Shown here in pieces: positions 1 to 13,029 of a stretch of 64,000 nt of DNA (position 1 is the first letter of the stretch; every line of letters starts with the position of its first letter). The notes beneath the pieces are model-generated. The model was not told the DNA's origin. It saw nothing but the letters and a program-made list of their open reading frames with translations, and ran no database searches. This DNA comes from Amphiduros pacificus (lineage: Eukaryota; Annelida; Polychaeta; Phyllodocida; Hesionidae), in contig OX439002.1 in NCBI GenBank assembly GCA_949316495.1, positions 11,836,001 through 11,900,000 on the forward strand, read 5' to 3'. A program made the position numbers and the translations under genes.

Positions 1-540
1 GGATGTTTAAATTTTGAATATACTGACAAAAATAATGGCAGATGAAAACTGTTTAAGAGACATAAACTTATATATACAGTGGAGGATAGGTCTGGTAAAA
101 GTGACATAAACTGACAAATACAGAACAAAGTATGTCTTGTAAAAATGACATAGATTAACATAAACAATAGAGTATATATCACATAAACTGACATAAACAG
201 TGAAGTGTCATCATGGGTACCTCATTTATTCAACCTTTATACTTCTTCTGTTTAGGTGTGTTTAGCTATCTATACATATGTATCAGTATTAAGGATAGCC
301 TCTAAATATCATCTATCAGCAGAAATGTTTATAAAAGTAAACGAGCTTATCCAAGCATAAACAGGAGAGTAAATTTTAAGTAAGTTGTAAATATACTGGT
401 GTCAGTTTAGTTAAGTATGGCACTGTATTGGTGTTTTTTCCTGGTGCTTTATATTAATAAACAGTGTGCTAATATCAGGATATTCGCACAGTGTATGGGA
501 CAGATGAGCGAGTCAGACTTGGTGGCATGACAGATTGGTT
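1..540. other. AT-rich intergenic sequence, no gene seen
   Basis: No reading frame or recognisable repeat of note. It holds several short, imperfect repeats of a word like ACATAAACTGACA between about 60 and 200. It abuts the Gypsy integrase fossil on its right and may include decayed 3' sequence of that element, but I see no LTR. Confidence 0.5.
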
Positions 541-1600
541 CTATACCTCAGGAATTGGCACATCCCCGTTTCTACTCTGAAAATTTCCATGTGATACCAT
601 CAAAATGGGCTCCTCCTGCTCTGTTTCTACCATAAGTGGTTCAACTTCTGTCTTGATCTTTTTGAAATGGCTACTATTTCTAGCCTTCACTTCTTCTCCT
701 CTTTTGGCTATAACCATAGATCCTTTTCTTCCTGTTACCTGGAATGGATCTTCTTGAAATTTGGACACAAGTTTGCCTGTTTTGGTCACATTCTTCATCA
801 GGACCTTGTCCCCTATTTTAATATCGGACCGCTTTATATTTCGGCGTTTTTCGGCATATTTCTTCATTTTGGCTTTTGCCAGCTGATCCTTTTCTCTGAT
901 ACCTTCCTTCTCTATGTAGTTCACAATTTGTGGAAGTTTAGTTTTCATAGGATATCCATTCAGCACTGTGGCTGGGGCTATCCCTGTGTACTATGTGGTG
1001 TGGCTCTATAGTTCCTGAGAAATTTATTCATTTCTTTCTGCCACGGTTTTTGTTCCAACTGGGCACATTTCACAAATTTACCTATTGTTTTCGTAAATCT
1101 TTCAGCACCTCCATTGGCCTTTGGCCAGTATGGAGCAACTTTTCTGTGTTCAAAACCTAGATCTATAGCAAACATGCTGAATTCTGCACTCTGGAATGGA
1201 GTGCCATTGTCACTTTTCAATATATTCAGCACACCTCTGGACGAGAACAAATTATCTAGCTTCTCAATGGTCGGTTTTGCTGCTGTCGATTTGAGTACCT
1301 TTACTTCTGGAAATCTGCTATAATCATCAACCACAGCTAAGAGATAATGTCCTAAGGGTAACAGGCCATAGAAATCAACACTGCAGTGTGACCACGGATG
1401 GCTCGGAAGCTCTGTCATCTGGAGAGGCTCTCTCTCTGGAGCATTATGGTTGGCTTGGCAGGCAACACAGGTGCTTATCCGGTCCCCAACTAGAGAATCT
1501 ATGCCTGGAAACCAAACCTTTTCGCGCAGCAATGCTTTGGTCTTGTTTACTCCTTGATGTCCCTCGTGAGCCAATTCTACCGTTCACATCTGGAGACTAT
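541..1600 (-). mobile_element. Ty3/Gypsy fossil: integrase region
   Basis: Fossil of a Ty3/Gypsy element, K02A2.6-like. The translated region shows the integrase zinc-binding His and CxxC pairs, the core with the SVDFYG and SDNGTPF motifs, and a basic C-terminal segment. Only the integrase end of pol is recognised; gag, protease, reverse transcriptase and LTRs are not seen nearby, so this is a broken remnant with at least one interruption. Its upstream side ends close to where a LINE fragment on the other strand begins near 1640, so the LINE may have cut it. It is a different family member from the Gypsy copies at 18.8-23.9 kb and 32.8-47.5 kb. Age: older than the 18.8-kb copy, judging only by its loss of most parts. 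Confidence 0.85.
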
Positions 1601-1639
1601 CTGGAATACATATTGATTACTGATTGGTCTTTTAATAGT

Positions 1640-2213
<574 letters not shown>

Positions 2214-3519
2214 TTCCTCTGTTTTCCCTTACAGATTGACAAAAAAACTATAAATTGCTCTCAAATTGTTAATCATGAACAGGTTTTGATGAATTATGAC
2301 TCTACGAGCTCGTATGTGAAAGATGTAGATGATAGGATAATAAAACATGTAGATAATTTCGTGGAAATAGGCTTTCTATTTTCAAGGTCATTGAAAGGTC
2401 ACTGGCAATATTTGATCGAAATGGCCTAAGAAGGTTGACATTCGATCACATATCATTTGTAGATGTATTCTGAGTAGTAAAAAAGTTATATCCCTATGTC
2501 TGCCATTTCTAATGATGCAGAGCTCCTAGAAAAAGCATCCATTCCTCCGGCGATTAGGGGCTGTTTAGATTTTAAAAAACAGCTAATACCCTGGCTCATG
2601 CTTATGATACTTCAACTCAAGACTGTGGGAATTCGCTCTTGGCAATGACCTTTTTCAGAAATTAATTGTTTGCCTTTTGATGTTGATATTTTCTCATCGT
2701 AGCCTCAGAACTTGAGTTGGTCATTATTCAGCTCACTCCTCCACCACTGAGGTATGGTAGAGTGCGGACAAAGTTACCACCTTCGAGTGACAGCCTTGAC
2801 AGTGTTCTTTCCGATCTGATTACAAAGACATGCACATGATTCTACAATGTTCTCACAATAGTGTGAGACCAAGCCTGTAATTTATTTGGCATCAATACCA
2901 AGCAGATCTAATGGATTGTAATGTGTCATTCAGTGACATCTGAAATAAGTATGTATTTCAAACATACTATCTCTTTGTTAATCATTTTTAAACCAAACAG
3001 CAATAACATTTTGAAGCAAAAATATGATGTATTATCTCTTTTCCATTTTATGATACATTCTTCATGCTTGAAGTATCTTCCCTCTATTCTATATGCATGC
3101 CATAACAGCCTATTAAGTATCTGCAATCTCCAATTTGTGTCTTTCTTCATTGTTATTTTAATGAATATGACCTAGGAAGATGAGGAAGATAACCGACTGA
3201 ATATTACACAAAGCATTGGTGAAACCTGGAAAGTTGCAGGCAATTTTACAGTGGTTTAAAGTATCTAAAAACAATATATGATCTTAAAATTGACATACAT
3301 ACAGGCTATCTGTCTGAAATCCACAAAAACACATCTGCTCTGAGAATTATGATTTCTTGTGACCACTGGGTACTGCCCGTACTAAACCGGAAATGTGTTG
3401 AGTGACCTTGACCTTTGAACTGTCAGAGGGCTCCGTAAGTCACAGGAGGTGTTGTTTACCAAGTGTTACAAATTATTATAAGAAGATGAACAAGACCAGA
3501 GTGGGTTAGCTCATTTTTT
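2214..3519. other. Intergenic, no gene identified
   Basis: AT-rich sequence with short open frames that match no family I recognise. A pyrimidine-rich stretch ending in ACAG at about 2233 looks like a splice acceptor and is followed by about 60 open codons on the plus strand (to 2429), but no partner exon is visible. Confidence 0.4.
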
Positions 3520-4095
3520 TAAAATATTCAAACATAATATCGAAAGTTGACACTTCACATGCTAATAGAGTAGAGTCTTGGCTTTCTTTTGGTGGTAGAA
3601 TTATTAAAAACGGATGAATATTTTTGAAGTTACGAGTCCAAACGTCCGAGAATATTTTGCCGAAATTGACAATTCTGTGTTCATATTGTACATTGACAAA
3701 ATCGGAACAACACATTTTCGGCCATTTTAAAAAAATATTTAATCATAATATCGAAAGTTGACACTTCACATGCCAATAGAGTAAAGTCTTGGCTTTATTT
3801 TGGTGGTAGAATTATTAAAAACGGATGAATATTTTTGAGGTTATGAGTCCAAACGTCCGAGAAAATTTGGCCGAAATTGACAATTCTGTGTTCATATTGT
3901 ACATTGACAAAATCGGAACAACACATTTTCGGCCATTTTTTTAAAAATATTTAACCATAATATCGAAAGTTGACACTTCACATGCTAATAGAGTAAAGTC
4001 TTGGCTTTCTTTTGGTGGTAGAATTATTAAAAACAGATGAATATTTTTGAAGTTATGAGTCCAAACGTCCGAGAAGATTTTGCAGAAATTGACAA
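3520..4095. repeat. Tandem array, 211-bp unit, about 2.7 copies
   Basis: Three successive units share the block CGAAAGTTGACACTTCACAT at 3541, 3752 and 3964, giving periods of 211 and 212 bp. The units are highly similar, with a handful of substitutions and A-run differences between them. The third unit stops about two thirds of the way through. The downstream part (to about 4330) holds a looser repeat of CTATATGTTCTGATGTG words. No coding potential is evident. Confidence 0.92.
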
Positions 4096-5899
4096 TTTAG
4101 TTTTATATGTTCTGACATGTATTTTGTCATGTATATTTTGCAGAAATTAGCAATTTAGTTCTATATGTCCTGATGTGTATATCGCTTGAATAGAACCCCA
4201 ATATAAAGATTCCATCTTTGTCATTATTCTTAATATTTTCTATTTTAAAAATAATTCAATTCTATATGTTCTGATGTGCATTTCTCTCAAATAGAACCCA
4301 TTATGAAGATTTCATATTTGTTTTCTGTACAAAATCATTATTTTTTATATAATATATGTTTGCAAAAAATAAGTTAAAAAAATCAATTCTATACAGCTCA
4401 GCCTTTAAGGGGAATTCATGCAGCCTTTGATGTCTGCCCATTCAGTGGTGTGAAAAACCCCAAATTTCATCAAAGAGGGTCAAATCATAAATTTCACTGA
4501 TACCAATTATCAGCATTCACAGTTTTGCCATTCAAATCCTTGTGATTTAAGGCCAAACCAGTAATCAAAGGGTTCAATGTCACTTTTTCCACACCTTGGC
4601 CTGTCTTCCCTTTTTGACAGAAAGGTTTTCACATGCATAAGATATTTTGCAATAAATAGTATACTTTTCCCACAAATGATTTTATATCTTTCACAACCAT
4701 AAGGTATTTGTCACAATCATAAAATATTTGTCACAACCATGACAGTTATTTCATTGATTCAAATAATATTAAAATAATCTTTTGTTCTTCTGAAGTATCC
4801 TCCTGGCAATAAATTTGTACAAAACATCTCCACCCTGTTTCCCAAGCTGGACAGGTGCCCAACTGGTAACTCATTAGTTGTTTACATGAGTACACAGACC
4901 AGCTAAACAAAGCTTGTTGACAGAGTGTTCAATTGCTATTGTAGGTTTCAGCAGACAACTGATCAACTTTCAAATGCCACAGAAAGTTGTTAACAGGGAA
5001 TATTTTGGGTAATACTACATAAAAGCACTGTTTCGGGTATAAACATTCATGTTATGTAAAGAAAATGTGTTTGAAAGTCAGGTTTCACCAATGCTTTAAG
5101 AGGCTGTGCCTGTAAATTCCTGCAAAATCTCATATATTTTTTCTCACATTTTAATGCCACAGGCTATGTTCTAGACATGTCTAGAAGGTATGTCAAATCC
5201 TTCATTAGTATATCCATGGTTGCAAAGACAGCATTAAAACCCTGAGATTATACCATATTCGATATATTCAGTTTGCCATGGGAAAAGGATCTCCAACTCA
5301 TATATTTTACATTGCATTTTAATGCCACAGTCTTGGTTCTAGACATGTCTAGCAACTATGTTTAACCTGCCATTGGTTACCCAAAGGCTGCAAAGACAGC
5401 GCAACAATGCTTTTGAAAGAGTCATTAGCATGCTGAAAAATATGTGTGAAAATTAAAGGTTTTTGATAGAATATATATCCGTTTTTACCCATATCCCAAA
5501 GGGAATGACACTCTATATAGTTATAGTCCATTGAGTTATCTATAACAATTGATCAAGACTGCCAGAATGCTGAGAAAGCCATTAATATGCTGAGATATTC
5601 ATTTGTCACAGGAAAAGGGATATATTGTTTTTGACAGGATATATCCTTTTACATGATTTTTTTCATCATGTACCAAAAGGGTATACTGGTATATACTTTT
5701 GGGCACGTTTTGAAAGAAAACGTTAAATATCAAATATGAGTATGAATACGAGCATGTGTAAACTGGTTTGACAAGGGTGAGAAGTCTACAAAATATTTCC
5801 ATACTTTGGTGTGGGAAAGTGTGCAACAATGAAAGTAAATGATGTAATTGATAATAATGGTAATCTTCGAATACAAACATTACAGAGAACAGTACCAGA
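4096..5899. other. Intergenic with diverged direct repeats
   Basis: No gene is seen. Between about 5130 and 5400 two roughly 180-bp units share the word GTTCTAGACATGTCTAG (from about 5167 and 5336) and a TGCAAAGACAGC block, so this is an old tandem duplication. A third, weaker unit may follow to about 5640. Short ATTTGTCACAACCATAA-like words recur at about 4690-4740. Confidence 0.55.
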
Positions 5900-6700
5900 T
5901 AAGGCTGCAATTACATTAAAGATGAACAAAATACTTGCAGCAATCCCAAAACATTGGTAAGAGAAAATAAAAAATTATACAAACAATGCAACAGACATGC
6001 TTGATGAAATGAACACTATTATGATTAAAGATCAAAGGAGAGACATAAAAACATTAAAGTTAAAAGAAGAATATGAGTGGTTCATTAATGCAATAACCAT
6101 AAAAAGTTCAGCTAAAAATGAATGGGAAATGGATTTTAACAAAGAAATTAACTGGAAATATATCTTTAAGACATTAAATGATACTTGCAAGTTAACCCAA
6201 GATCGGAAAGTGAATGATTTTAACTGTAAATGCATACAAATAACAATATGGATGGAACAAAAGTTAAAAAAGATTGGACTCTCAAATGATTTGTGTAGAT
6301 TTGCTGTGGAAAAGGAAGACCTAGAACATTTATAATATCTTTGTGAATGCATAGATGGTGTGTGGGATGAAGTTCAAAACATGCTGCAACAAATAGACAA
6401 TGCAAATATCAAAATTGGATTTGAAATAATCATGTTTGGGACACTTGGAAATAGTGGGTCAAAAGACACTTTGAATATTATTATGATAAACTACATAATT
6501 GGTGAAGCAGAGTGGTTGAAATGAAAAAGCAGAAATTCATGTAAATGTGATGGGAACTGGGAAACTCCTATTAATATAATACACAGACTGAAAGGACAAT
6601 TAAGGGGTAAGATGAACATGCTAGAAAGAATGGGAAAGATATGAATTGTGAATATTCTTAGAAAATTATTTTAAATGTAAAACTAACTGTAAACAATAAT
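5900..6700 (+). pseudogene. Decayed LINE, ORF2 C-terminal region
   Basis: The plus-strand translation from about 5910, including the open stretch 5997-6335, resembles the region downstream of RT in L1/Tx1-type ORF2 proteins: a W..IF..L segment, then a zinc-knuckle-like LCRF...EDLEHL...CEC pattern that continues past the stop at 6333-6335, and a later IGEAEWLK stretch. Stops interrupt it several times, so it is a dead fragment. The RT core and endonuclease are missing. The 3' end runs into an A-rich stretch (about 6720-6740). Clade assignment is tentative. Confidence 0.6.
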
Positions 6701-6739
6701 ATACTAGAATGAGAATTTTTAAAAAGAAAAAATAAATCA

Positions 6740-8523
6740 AATATGCAATATATTTCATACATACAAATCACATAAGTTTGAATAAATCTGAGGCTAAAAT
6801 ATTGAACATTTTGGAAAAAGACATCTTAATAGAATAAAATATATGTACATACCATATTTGTTGAATATTGTCATGAATAGATTTTCTTGATGATAATGCA
6901 ATCCTTTTACTCTGCTGACCAGTGGCCAACTGTCAACATTTGAATGTATAATTGCATGACTATCCCTTGTGTAAATATTCTAACTTCCTGTTTTCAAAGA
7001 GAGGCACACAACATCTTAATCCTATAGAGAACTGGTCAATGGCAATTAACAAGAATACTTTAATGTGTTTTGTTAGAGTTGTGAGTGTAGAAAACACCTT
7101 ACAATGATTATTTTCTTATTAATACCATGACTATAAAGTAAAATACCTTAATTAAACAATATTATTGTCTAAAATGTTTATTCAATGTCACATATAAGTT
7201 CTTAATTAGTTTCAGTCAGTATGAGCCTGTCACAAAGATTGTGTTTCATAAAAACATTATATATAAGCTTTGTGTTAGATGTTTTCTAAGCAGTTTTGTG
7301 TATCACCAACACACAATATCCACATGAAAACATAATATTATGCGTAAGTGAGACAGGTATTTTTGAGAGTGTATCAAAAGAATTTCACGCTCTGACGAAA
7401 GTGTATGACTCTTGTTTTCAAAACCTTTTTGGGTATAACATTACTAAGGGGGTGTTCCACCACTGAATCACAGTCTATGTCCCATATTTCCCATGGAACA
7501 TTCATTTCAATTTATGAATATCTAAAATTTACTCTGCATTAAATACATTGATCTACTCTGCATAACATGAGTATTATTGCTAGTCGTTCAGTCTTCTGAC
7601 TTTCTCTGCAGTCATTGCCCTGTTTGTGATCTCATTCAAAGTTTGGAATTCCCCGAGTCATAAATACTTGTCTTTCTCATCAGAAAAGAAACTATTCGAT
7701 CCAAATTATCCCATTGATCAGGTGAAAGCTTGGGACCTATAAACTGACCAATCAGTACAGAGACTGATATGATGGAGAAGTCATGCTGTGGTGGGTACGA
7801 TCGATCCTGTGCATACCTTTTTATCTTTGACTGATGATAGAAAAGACTTTGTTGGAGGTTAATATTTTATTTTATTAAAATGCTTAACAATCATAGTATT
7901 ACGCAGATTATATCCATTAAATCATAAAGTAAAGTTTACTATTTATGTAATTATAGTTCTAAACATTCCATTTATAAAACGTGGGTGAAAAGTTGTCATG
8001 CTCTGTTAAATGTTCATCTCCAAAACTAAATACGTTTAGGACAAGTTCGGTGGTTTGGCTTATTTAGAACACAACATGTCAATGACTGTGTTAACAGGGG
8101 TGTATTTACATTTCTTAAAATTAAACATGGCATATAATATAGACTACATGTCTACAAGTGTGTTAATTGTCCTGTATCAAGATGTATTAATTTTACAATA
8201 TAAAGACGTGTTAAGTTTACCGTACATCCCAGTATAAAGGTATATTAAATTTCCAGTATGAATAATAATCCTCAATTATTTTAGAGAGTCGTCAAACATG
8301 GTTACCAGTTTTGAACAAAAATTCTCACCACTTGTTCATTTAGAATATGTATTACTTTGGAGAACATGTTATTGACATGGACTGATTTTTTTCGATGCAG
8401 AAATTAAATCTTTAGAGTACACATCAGTTCAAATATTTCTGGAAATGCTGTTTATATTTGACGTCAGTAATAATGGTATAACATCTGATCCACCGGTGTC
8501 TGATCCACACTGACATGCATTTC
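6740..8523. other. Intergenic, 3' side of the laccase gene
   Basis: AT-rich sequence without a recognised gene. Part of 8300-8523 should be 3' untranslated sequence of the minus-strand laccase gene. I see no convincing polyadenylation signal close to its stop codon. Confidence 0.45.
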
Positions 8524-8657
8524 TTACATGTCAGTGGTTTTTGGTTTTGAGGATAGGAAAAATAGTAACAAAGGGACAGTGGCAATTATAGCTCCTACAG
8601 CAACACTTCCAATTAGCACACCAGCAGCTAAACCATACGACACCCTCATCGTGTTAT
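8524..8657 (-). CDS. Laccase gene, exon 3: C-terminal membrane anchor and stop
   Basis: This exon is too short for a simple ORF scan. A strong acceptor (a T-run followed by CAG) lies just upstream on the minus strand, and the first two bases complete the split codon left by exon 2 (G|AT, Asp). It encodes residues 680-723 of the joined protein. These are a short polar start, then about 28 hydrophobic residues (roughly 687-714, LLFFL near the end), then a short Lys-containing tail and TAA at 8524-8526. This predicts a single-pass C-terminal membrane anchor, so the oxidase would be tethered at the cell surface or in a secretory compartment with its copper domains outside. The inference rests on splice signals, phase and hydropathy by eye. 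Confidence 0.82.
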
Positions 8658-8901
8658 CTGAAAAAATACATATTTGACGGTTTTGAAAAAATTAAATTGT
8701 AATGTTAATAATCTATCATATGACACAATTTGGTGTCAGTGCAGGGCTTCAGATATAAAAATGGGATTTGGGAAATCAAATTACAATGTCAATAATATAT
8801 CATACGACACAGTATATTGTTAGTGGATGTTTTTAGAGAACCGTATTTCTGTGCAAATGTAAAAGCTAATATTTGATGAGGGTTATGAAAAGAGCATCTA
8901 C

Positions 8902-10585
8902 CTGCATCACTTGTGTTGTTGTCATTAGGGTCCTCCTCGCTACTGTCTGTCTCCTCCTCGCTGCTATCTGTGTCTCCCTCTTCAACATTTTCTTCTCCAC
9001 TAAAATCGAAGGAGGAGCATGTTGGATAGTCCTTGGGTGCTTCTGGTATGTGTTCAACCCCTTCTCTCATAATCAGCTGCATGCCTATGTTAGAGTGGGT
9101 ATTAATGTGGCAGTGCAGAAGCCAAAATCCAGGATTGTCTGCCTTGAACCTCAACACGGCATAACCAAGAGATGGAACTATTACTGTGTCCATTATGGGA
9201 GGGTTTTCTAAGTTCCAGGTTGCAGGCTTGTTCACCCATTTAGGGTTTTTGCATGTCTTGTATGGATCTTGATCATCACAAGAGATATCCGTATTTGGCC
9301 CAGTCACTTCCCCAGTCTCACGGTCAAATGAAGGATATCCAAGTTTGAGTAACGCAAACCCATGTCCATGTGTGTGAATGGTATGGTGTCCAAAGAAGAG
9401 ATACTCTTCATCTGGACCATAGTTTGTCATCACAAGCTGAATGGGTCTTCCATAAGGCAGATCCACAAACCTGGTACATTCACAACCATTTTTACAAGTC
9501 TCATTGGAGCATTTTGTTACACCTTTTTGCATAGCATTCTTTTGAAATAAAGGTATCGAAGGAAGTTTATGTTTAATGCCGTCAATACTTGGCCCTCCAA
9601 ATGCATAGCCCATGTTTAAAAATATTTCATGTATATCCTCCTCCTCATCTGCTTTGAAGTTGGACCTTTCTGCTGATTTCAATGTATCTACACTTATACA
9701 CTCAATGTACATGCTGCTTGGATAGGAACCACTTGGGCAGTTCAGAATTTTGCAGGGTTTCTGCTTAGTACATACAGTCTTTTCAGAGGTTGGATCCTCC
9801 GATGAATAGTTACCATAGGATATTATGGCCTTGACATTGTCAACATCTGGATCTTCATCAGGGATTTGTGCTCTCAACCAATATTCACCACTAGTATGCT
9901 CAGCTTTTACTTCAACGTCTATAGTTTGTCCAGAGAAAATGATGACACCATCCAGCTCGATAGGTTCAGTTTCATAGCCGTCTACTGCAACAACAGTGAT
10001 CTTGTGCTGGTCTATGGTTAATTTATACGGAAAATTTGCACCAGAGTTAACCATTCTAAACCTGTGTGTAATACCACTTGTGAAGGTATATGTTTCAAGT
10101 GGAAACTTTCTGTCATCATAGCGGCCTCTCCCATTGATCAAAGCAGAAACTACATAAATATCATCACTAGGAACATCTGAAAATCCACTTGGAGCCTGAG
10201 TGCCATCATCCTCAGCAGCCTCTTCAAATTCTCCAGTTCCAGGAAATTTTGACTGAAATGGATTTGCAATAGCCAAAGAATTGCCCTCCACATGGTACCA
10301 ATCTGTCACGAAAAGTGGGAAGAATGGTTGTTGAGGAAAACTGGAGTGAATCACAAGGAGACCATATAATCCATCCAGCCTTTGGTTGAGATAGTGACCA
10401 TGGTACCAGTGTGTGCCAGAGGGGTATGCCTTGAACCTGTAGGTGAAGGACTGTCTTGGTTGCACTGGACATTGTGTCATAAATGGCACCCCGTCCATCC
10501 AGGGACTGCTATCTTTCATCACCACCCCATGCCAATGAATCGATAAACCCTGAGTTTTCAGGTTGTTTGTCACACGAATTATCAC
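8902..10585 (-). CDS. Laccase-type multicopper oxidase, exon 2: main copper-binding body
   Basis: This 1684-bp exon encodes residues 119-679 of a predicted 723-residue laccase, which oxidises phenolic or similar substrates and reduces O2 to water. The acceptor is TTTCAG and the donor is GCAG|GTAGAT. Visible copper ligands are IHWHG (H135, H137), HWYHGH (H180, H182), HTIHTH (H519, H522, H524) and HCHINTH (H609, C610, H611, H615). Met620 sits ten residues after the Cys, the axial type-1 position, as in arthropod laccases. All four motifs are intact, so the enzyme should be active. The three cupredoxin domains follow in the usual order. A Cys-rich insert lies around residues 390-490. Residues 645-679 form an acidic Ser/Glu linker leading to the membrane anchor. 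In animals such enzymes act in cuticle or shell tanning, pigment or phenol metabolism; which applies here cannot be told. No frameshift or stop is seen. Confidence 0.95.
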
Positions 10586-11289
10586 CTGAAATACATACAG
10601 GAACATATTATATTCTCTTCCCTCCATTACCGGATTTCTTTCTCATATCAATCCTTGCCTCCAAACGTATCAATGATTTGTCGCAAGTCATGAATATTCA
10701 TAAAAATCTATTACAATTCTCAGTTTTATGAGTTCAAGTTAAATATATAAATTGTGTCTGGACATTATATGGCACACCTCATAAATACAATATAAATAAT
10801 TACATGCTCACCCTATATACCTTAAGGATTCTATTTCATATAACTTGTGACAAAATATATCCCAGTGACATTTTTAACATAATATAGCAAATATGACATA
10901 TTGGCAAGCTGATCTGTCGATTTTGTAAAAAAAAATCTGAATAATGAACTGTGAATAATGAATAAATAACAAACTTCACACTCCTCCGGTTGACTGGATT
11001 ATACCTGCACATGCATTTATTGTTGTAGTCACTTTCTAACCAAAACAAGGCCACCAATTGGTTGTGTTGTTACATATGACAAAATATTTTATTTTATGTA
11101 TTTTGGCTGCTAAAAGAGCTTGTTATGGGCGTGACCTTTTAGTTAGTACTCATTGATTATGGTCAATACTTGCAGAGCCGGGTATAAATCCTGGTTCTGC
11201 TCTGGAGAGTACTGCCAACAATGCATGTACTCACATTTGCAAAGATCACTTTTTGGAAATGGTGTCAATGCAGAGGTAGTAATTGAATA

Positions 11290-11564
<275 letters not shown>

Positions 11565-11639
11565 TTTGTATAGCGCTGATACCAGACAAGTCTGTTCATA
11601 GCCCTGTATTCAGGACGTGCATCCTGAAGAGATGAGTTT

Positions 11640-12411
11640 TCAGTCTATTCTTAAATGAGGAGACTGAGGCACTGGTCCTGATTTCACTGGGCAAGGAATT
11701 CCAGATTCTAGTGCCAACAGATGAAAAGGCCCTGTCCCCCATTGTCCTCAACCGGGTTTTTTAGGAACTTGTAAGTGGGTGCCATCGTTTGACCTTAGAC
11801 AGCGTTCCCCTTGTTTAACTTGGAGTAGATCACGCAAGTAAGGCAGAGCCTTACCATTTAGGGCCTTCCAGGTCAAGAGAAGGATTTTAAAGTCAATTCT
11901 CACATGAACTGGGAGCCAGTGCAATTCCCGTAGTTTTCCTGAAATGTGATCAAATTTCCTGATTTTTCCTACGACACATGCTGCAGAGTTTTGGACGTAT
12001 TGTAGCTTGCTGGTGTCAGATTAAGGAAGACCTGCAAGTAGGCCATTGCCATAGTCCAGAGTAGAGGTAACAAAGGCATGGGTGAGTGTTACAGCTGTCT
12101 TCTCGTCTAGGCAATGTCTGATGGCCGCTAGGTTCCTTATGTGGTAATAGCCTTTCTGACACATTTTTCTGATCTGGGCCTTCATGTCCATGTTGGAGTC
12201 AAAGGTGATGCCAAGGTCAACCACTGTCTCACTAGGATCGATATCAGAGCTACGAACCCTAATAGTGTCTGGAATACTACTGCTGGTGGCAGTATTGTAC
12301 CTGTTGTACATATAAGCATTTCTGTTTTTCCATCATTGACTCCTCCAGTTTGTGTCTGTTTATAGGTCATAAACTGTAACCAGGTGTCTGGCACATAATG
12401 AGTACAACTTG
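11640..12411 (-). pseudogene. LINE A ORF2, C-terminal part (after RT core)
   Basis: The downstream half of LINE A's reverse transcriptase gene. It contains the NDGKTEML block, an SSDIDPSETVVDLGITFDS-type block, a YHIRNLAAIRHCL block and the TSTLDYGNGLLAGLP block that ends the RT thumb region of L2-like proteins. Then comes a decayed copy of the LHWLPV / TWKALNG segment. The reading frame at 12411 runs directly on from the frame at 14906 once one copy of the 7-bp duplicate CAACTTG is counted, which shows that LINE B split a continuous gene. Stops and shifts are present below about 12020. Confidence 0.85.
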
Positions 12412-12542
12412 TATTATTCACCATAATTTGTGGATTTTAAACATTACTTTGCAAATAATACCAGGAAAATGATAATCTAAGTGATCAAGGATTACTGGGA
12501 TCACAATATTTTGTGATTTTATTGGATATTTATTGTAAAAAC

Positions 12543-13021
12543 AATGCCTCCAAAAAGGCAGGTAGCATGTCTGGCAGTGGCAGGAGCCCAGCCAGGCTGA
12601 CCAAAACAACACATAAGGTAAAACAGCTGATTCACCTGTAATGTTACATGGAGACTTTGATGTTGTTATTAAAGGAATAAACCAGAACATGAGAGGTCAT
12701 AGGGCTGATTTTACATCAATGCATGAACATATTGAAGATATTGACCAGAGACTGTCCAAATTAGAAAAGGAACAAGTAACACATTCCCAGCTGGATCAAG
12801 AAGTGGGCATTCTGGTAGCACGTTTCAATGAAACTGAAAAGGCCATTAAAAAACTTGAAGATCAATTAAACGTGGCGTATGATCCAAAAGTGACCCTTAT
12901 TGCAACTGGCTTGCCAACATCACGAAATGAGGATATGATTTCTGAGGCCAAAGCCATTGTTCACCAGGTTTTAAATGAGCCTGACATCCCCATAAGATCC
13001 ATATGTACCACTGAATTATAG
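12543..13021 (+). pseudogene. LINE B ORF1, L1-like coiled coil plus RRM
   Basis: The N-terminus is probably at the ATG at 12543 (MPPK-type start with an SGSGRSPARL-like stretch), but this runs into a shift before the long open part at 12641-13021. That part shows a heptad coiled coil (MHEHIEDIDQRLSKLE and QLDQEVGILVARFNETEKAI) and then an RRM-like strand (VTLIATGLPTSRNED) as in type II, Transposase_22-like ORF1 proteins that bind the element RNA as trimers. The frame ends early at 13019-13021, where the deletion into RT begins. Confidence 0.75.
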
Positions 13022-13029
13022 AGGTATAA

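Noticed and set aside
5599-5910. 103-codon minus-strand frame
   Set aside because: Low-complexity Tyr/Ser/His composition, no domain, and it overlaps the start of a plus-strand LINE remnant.
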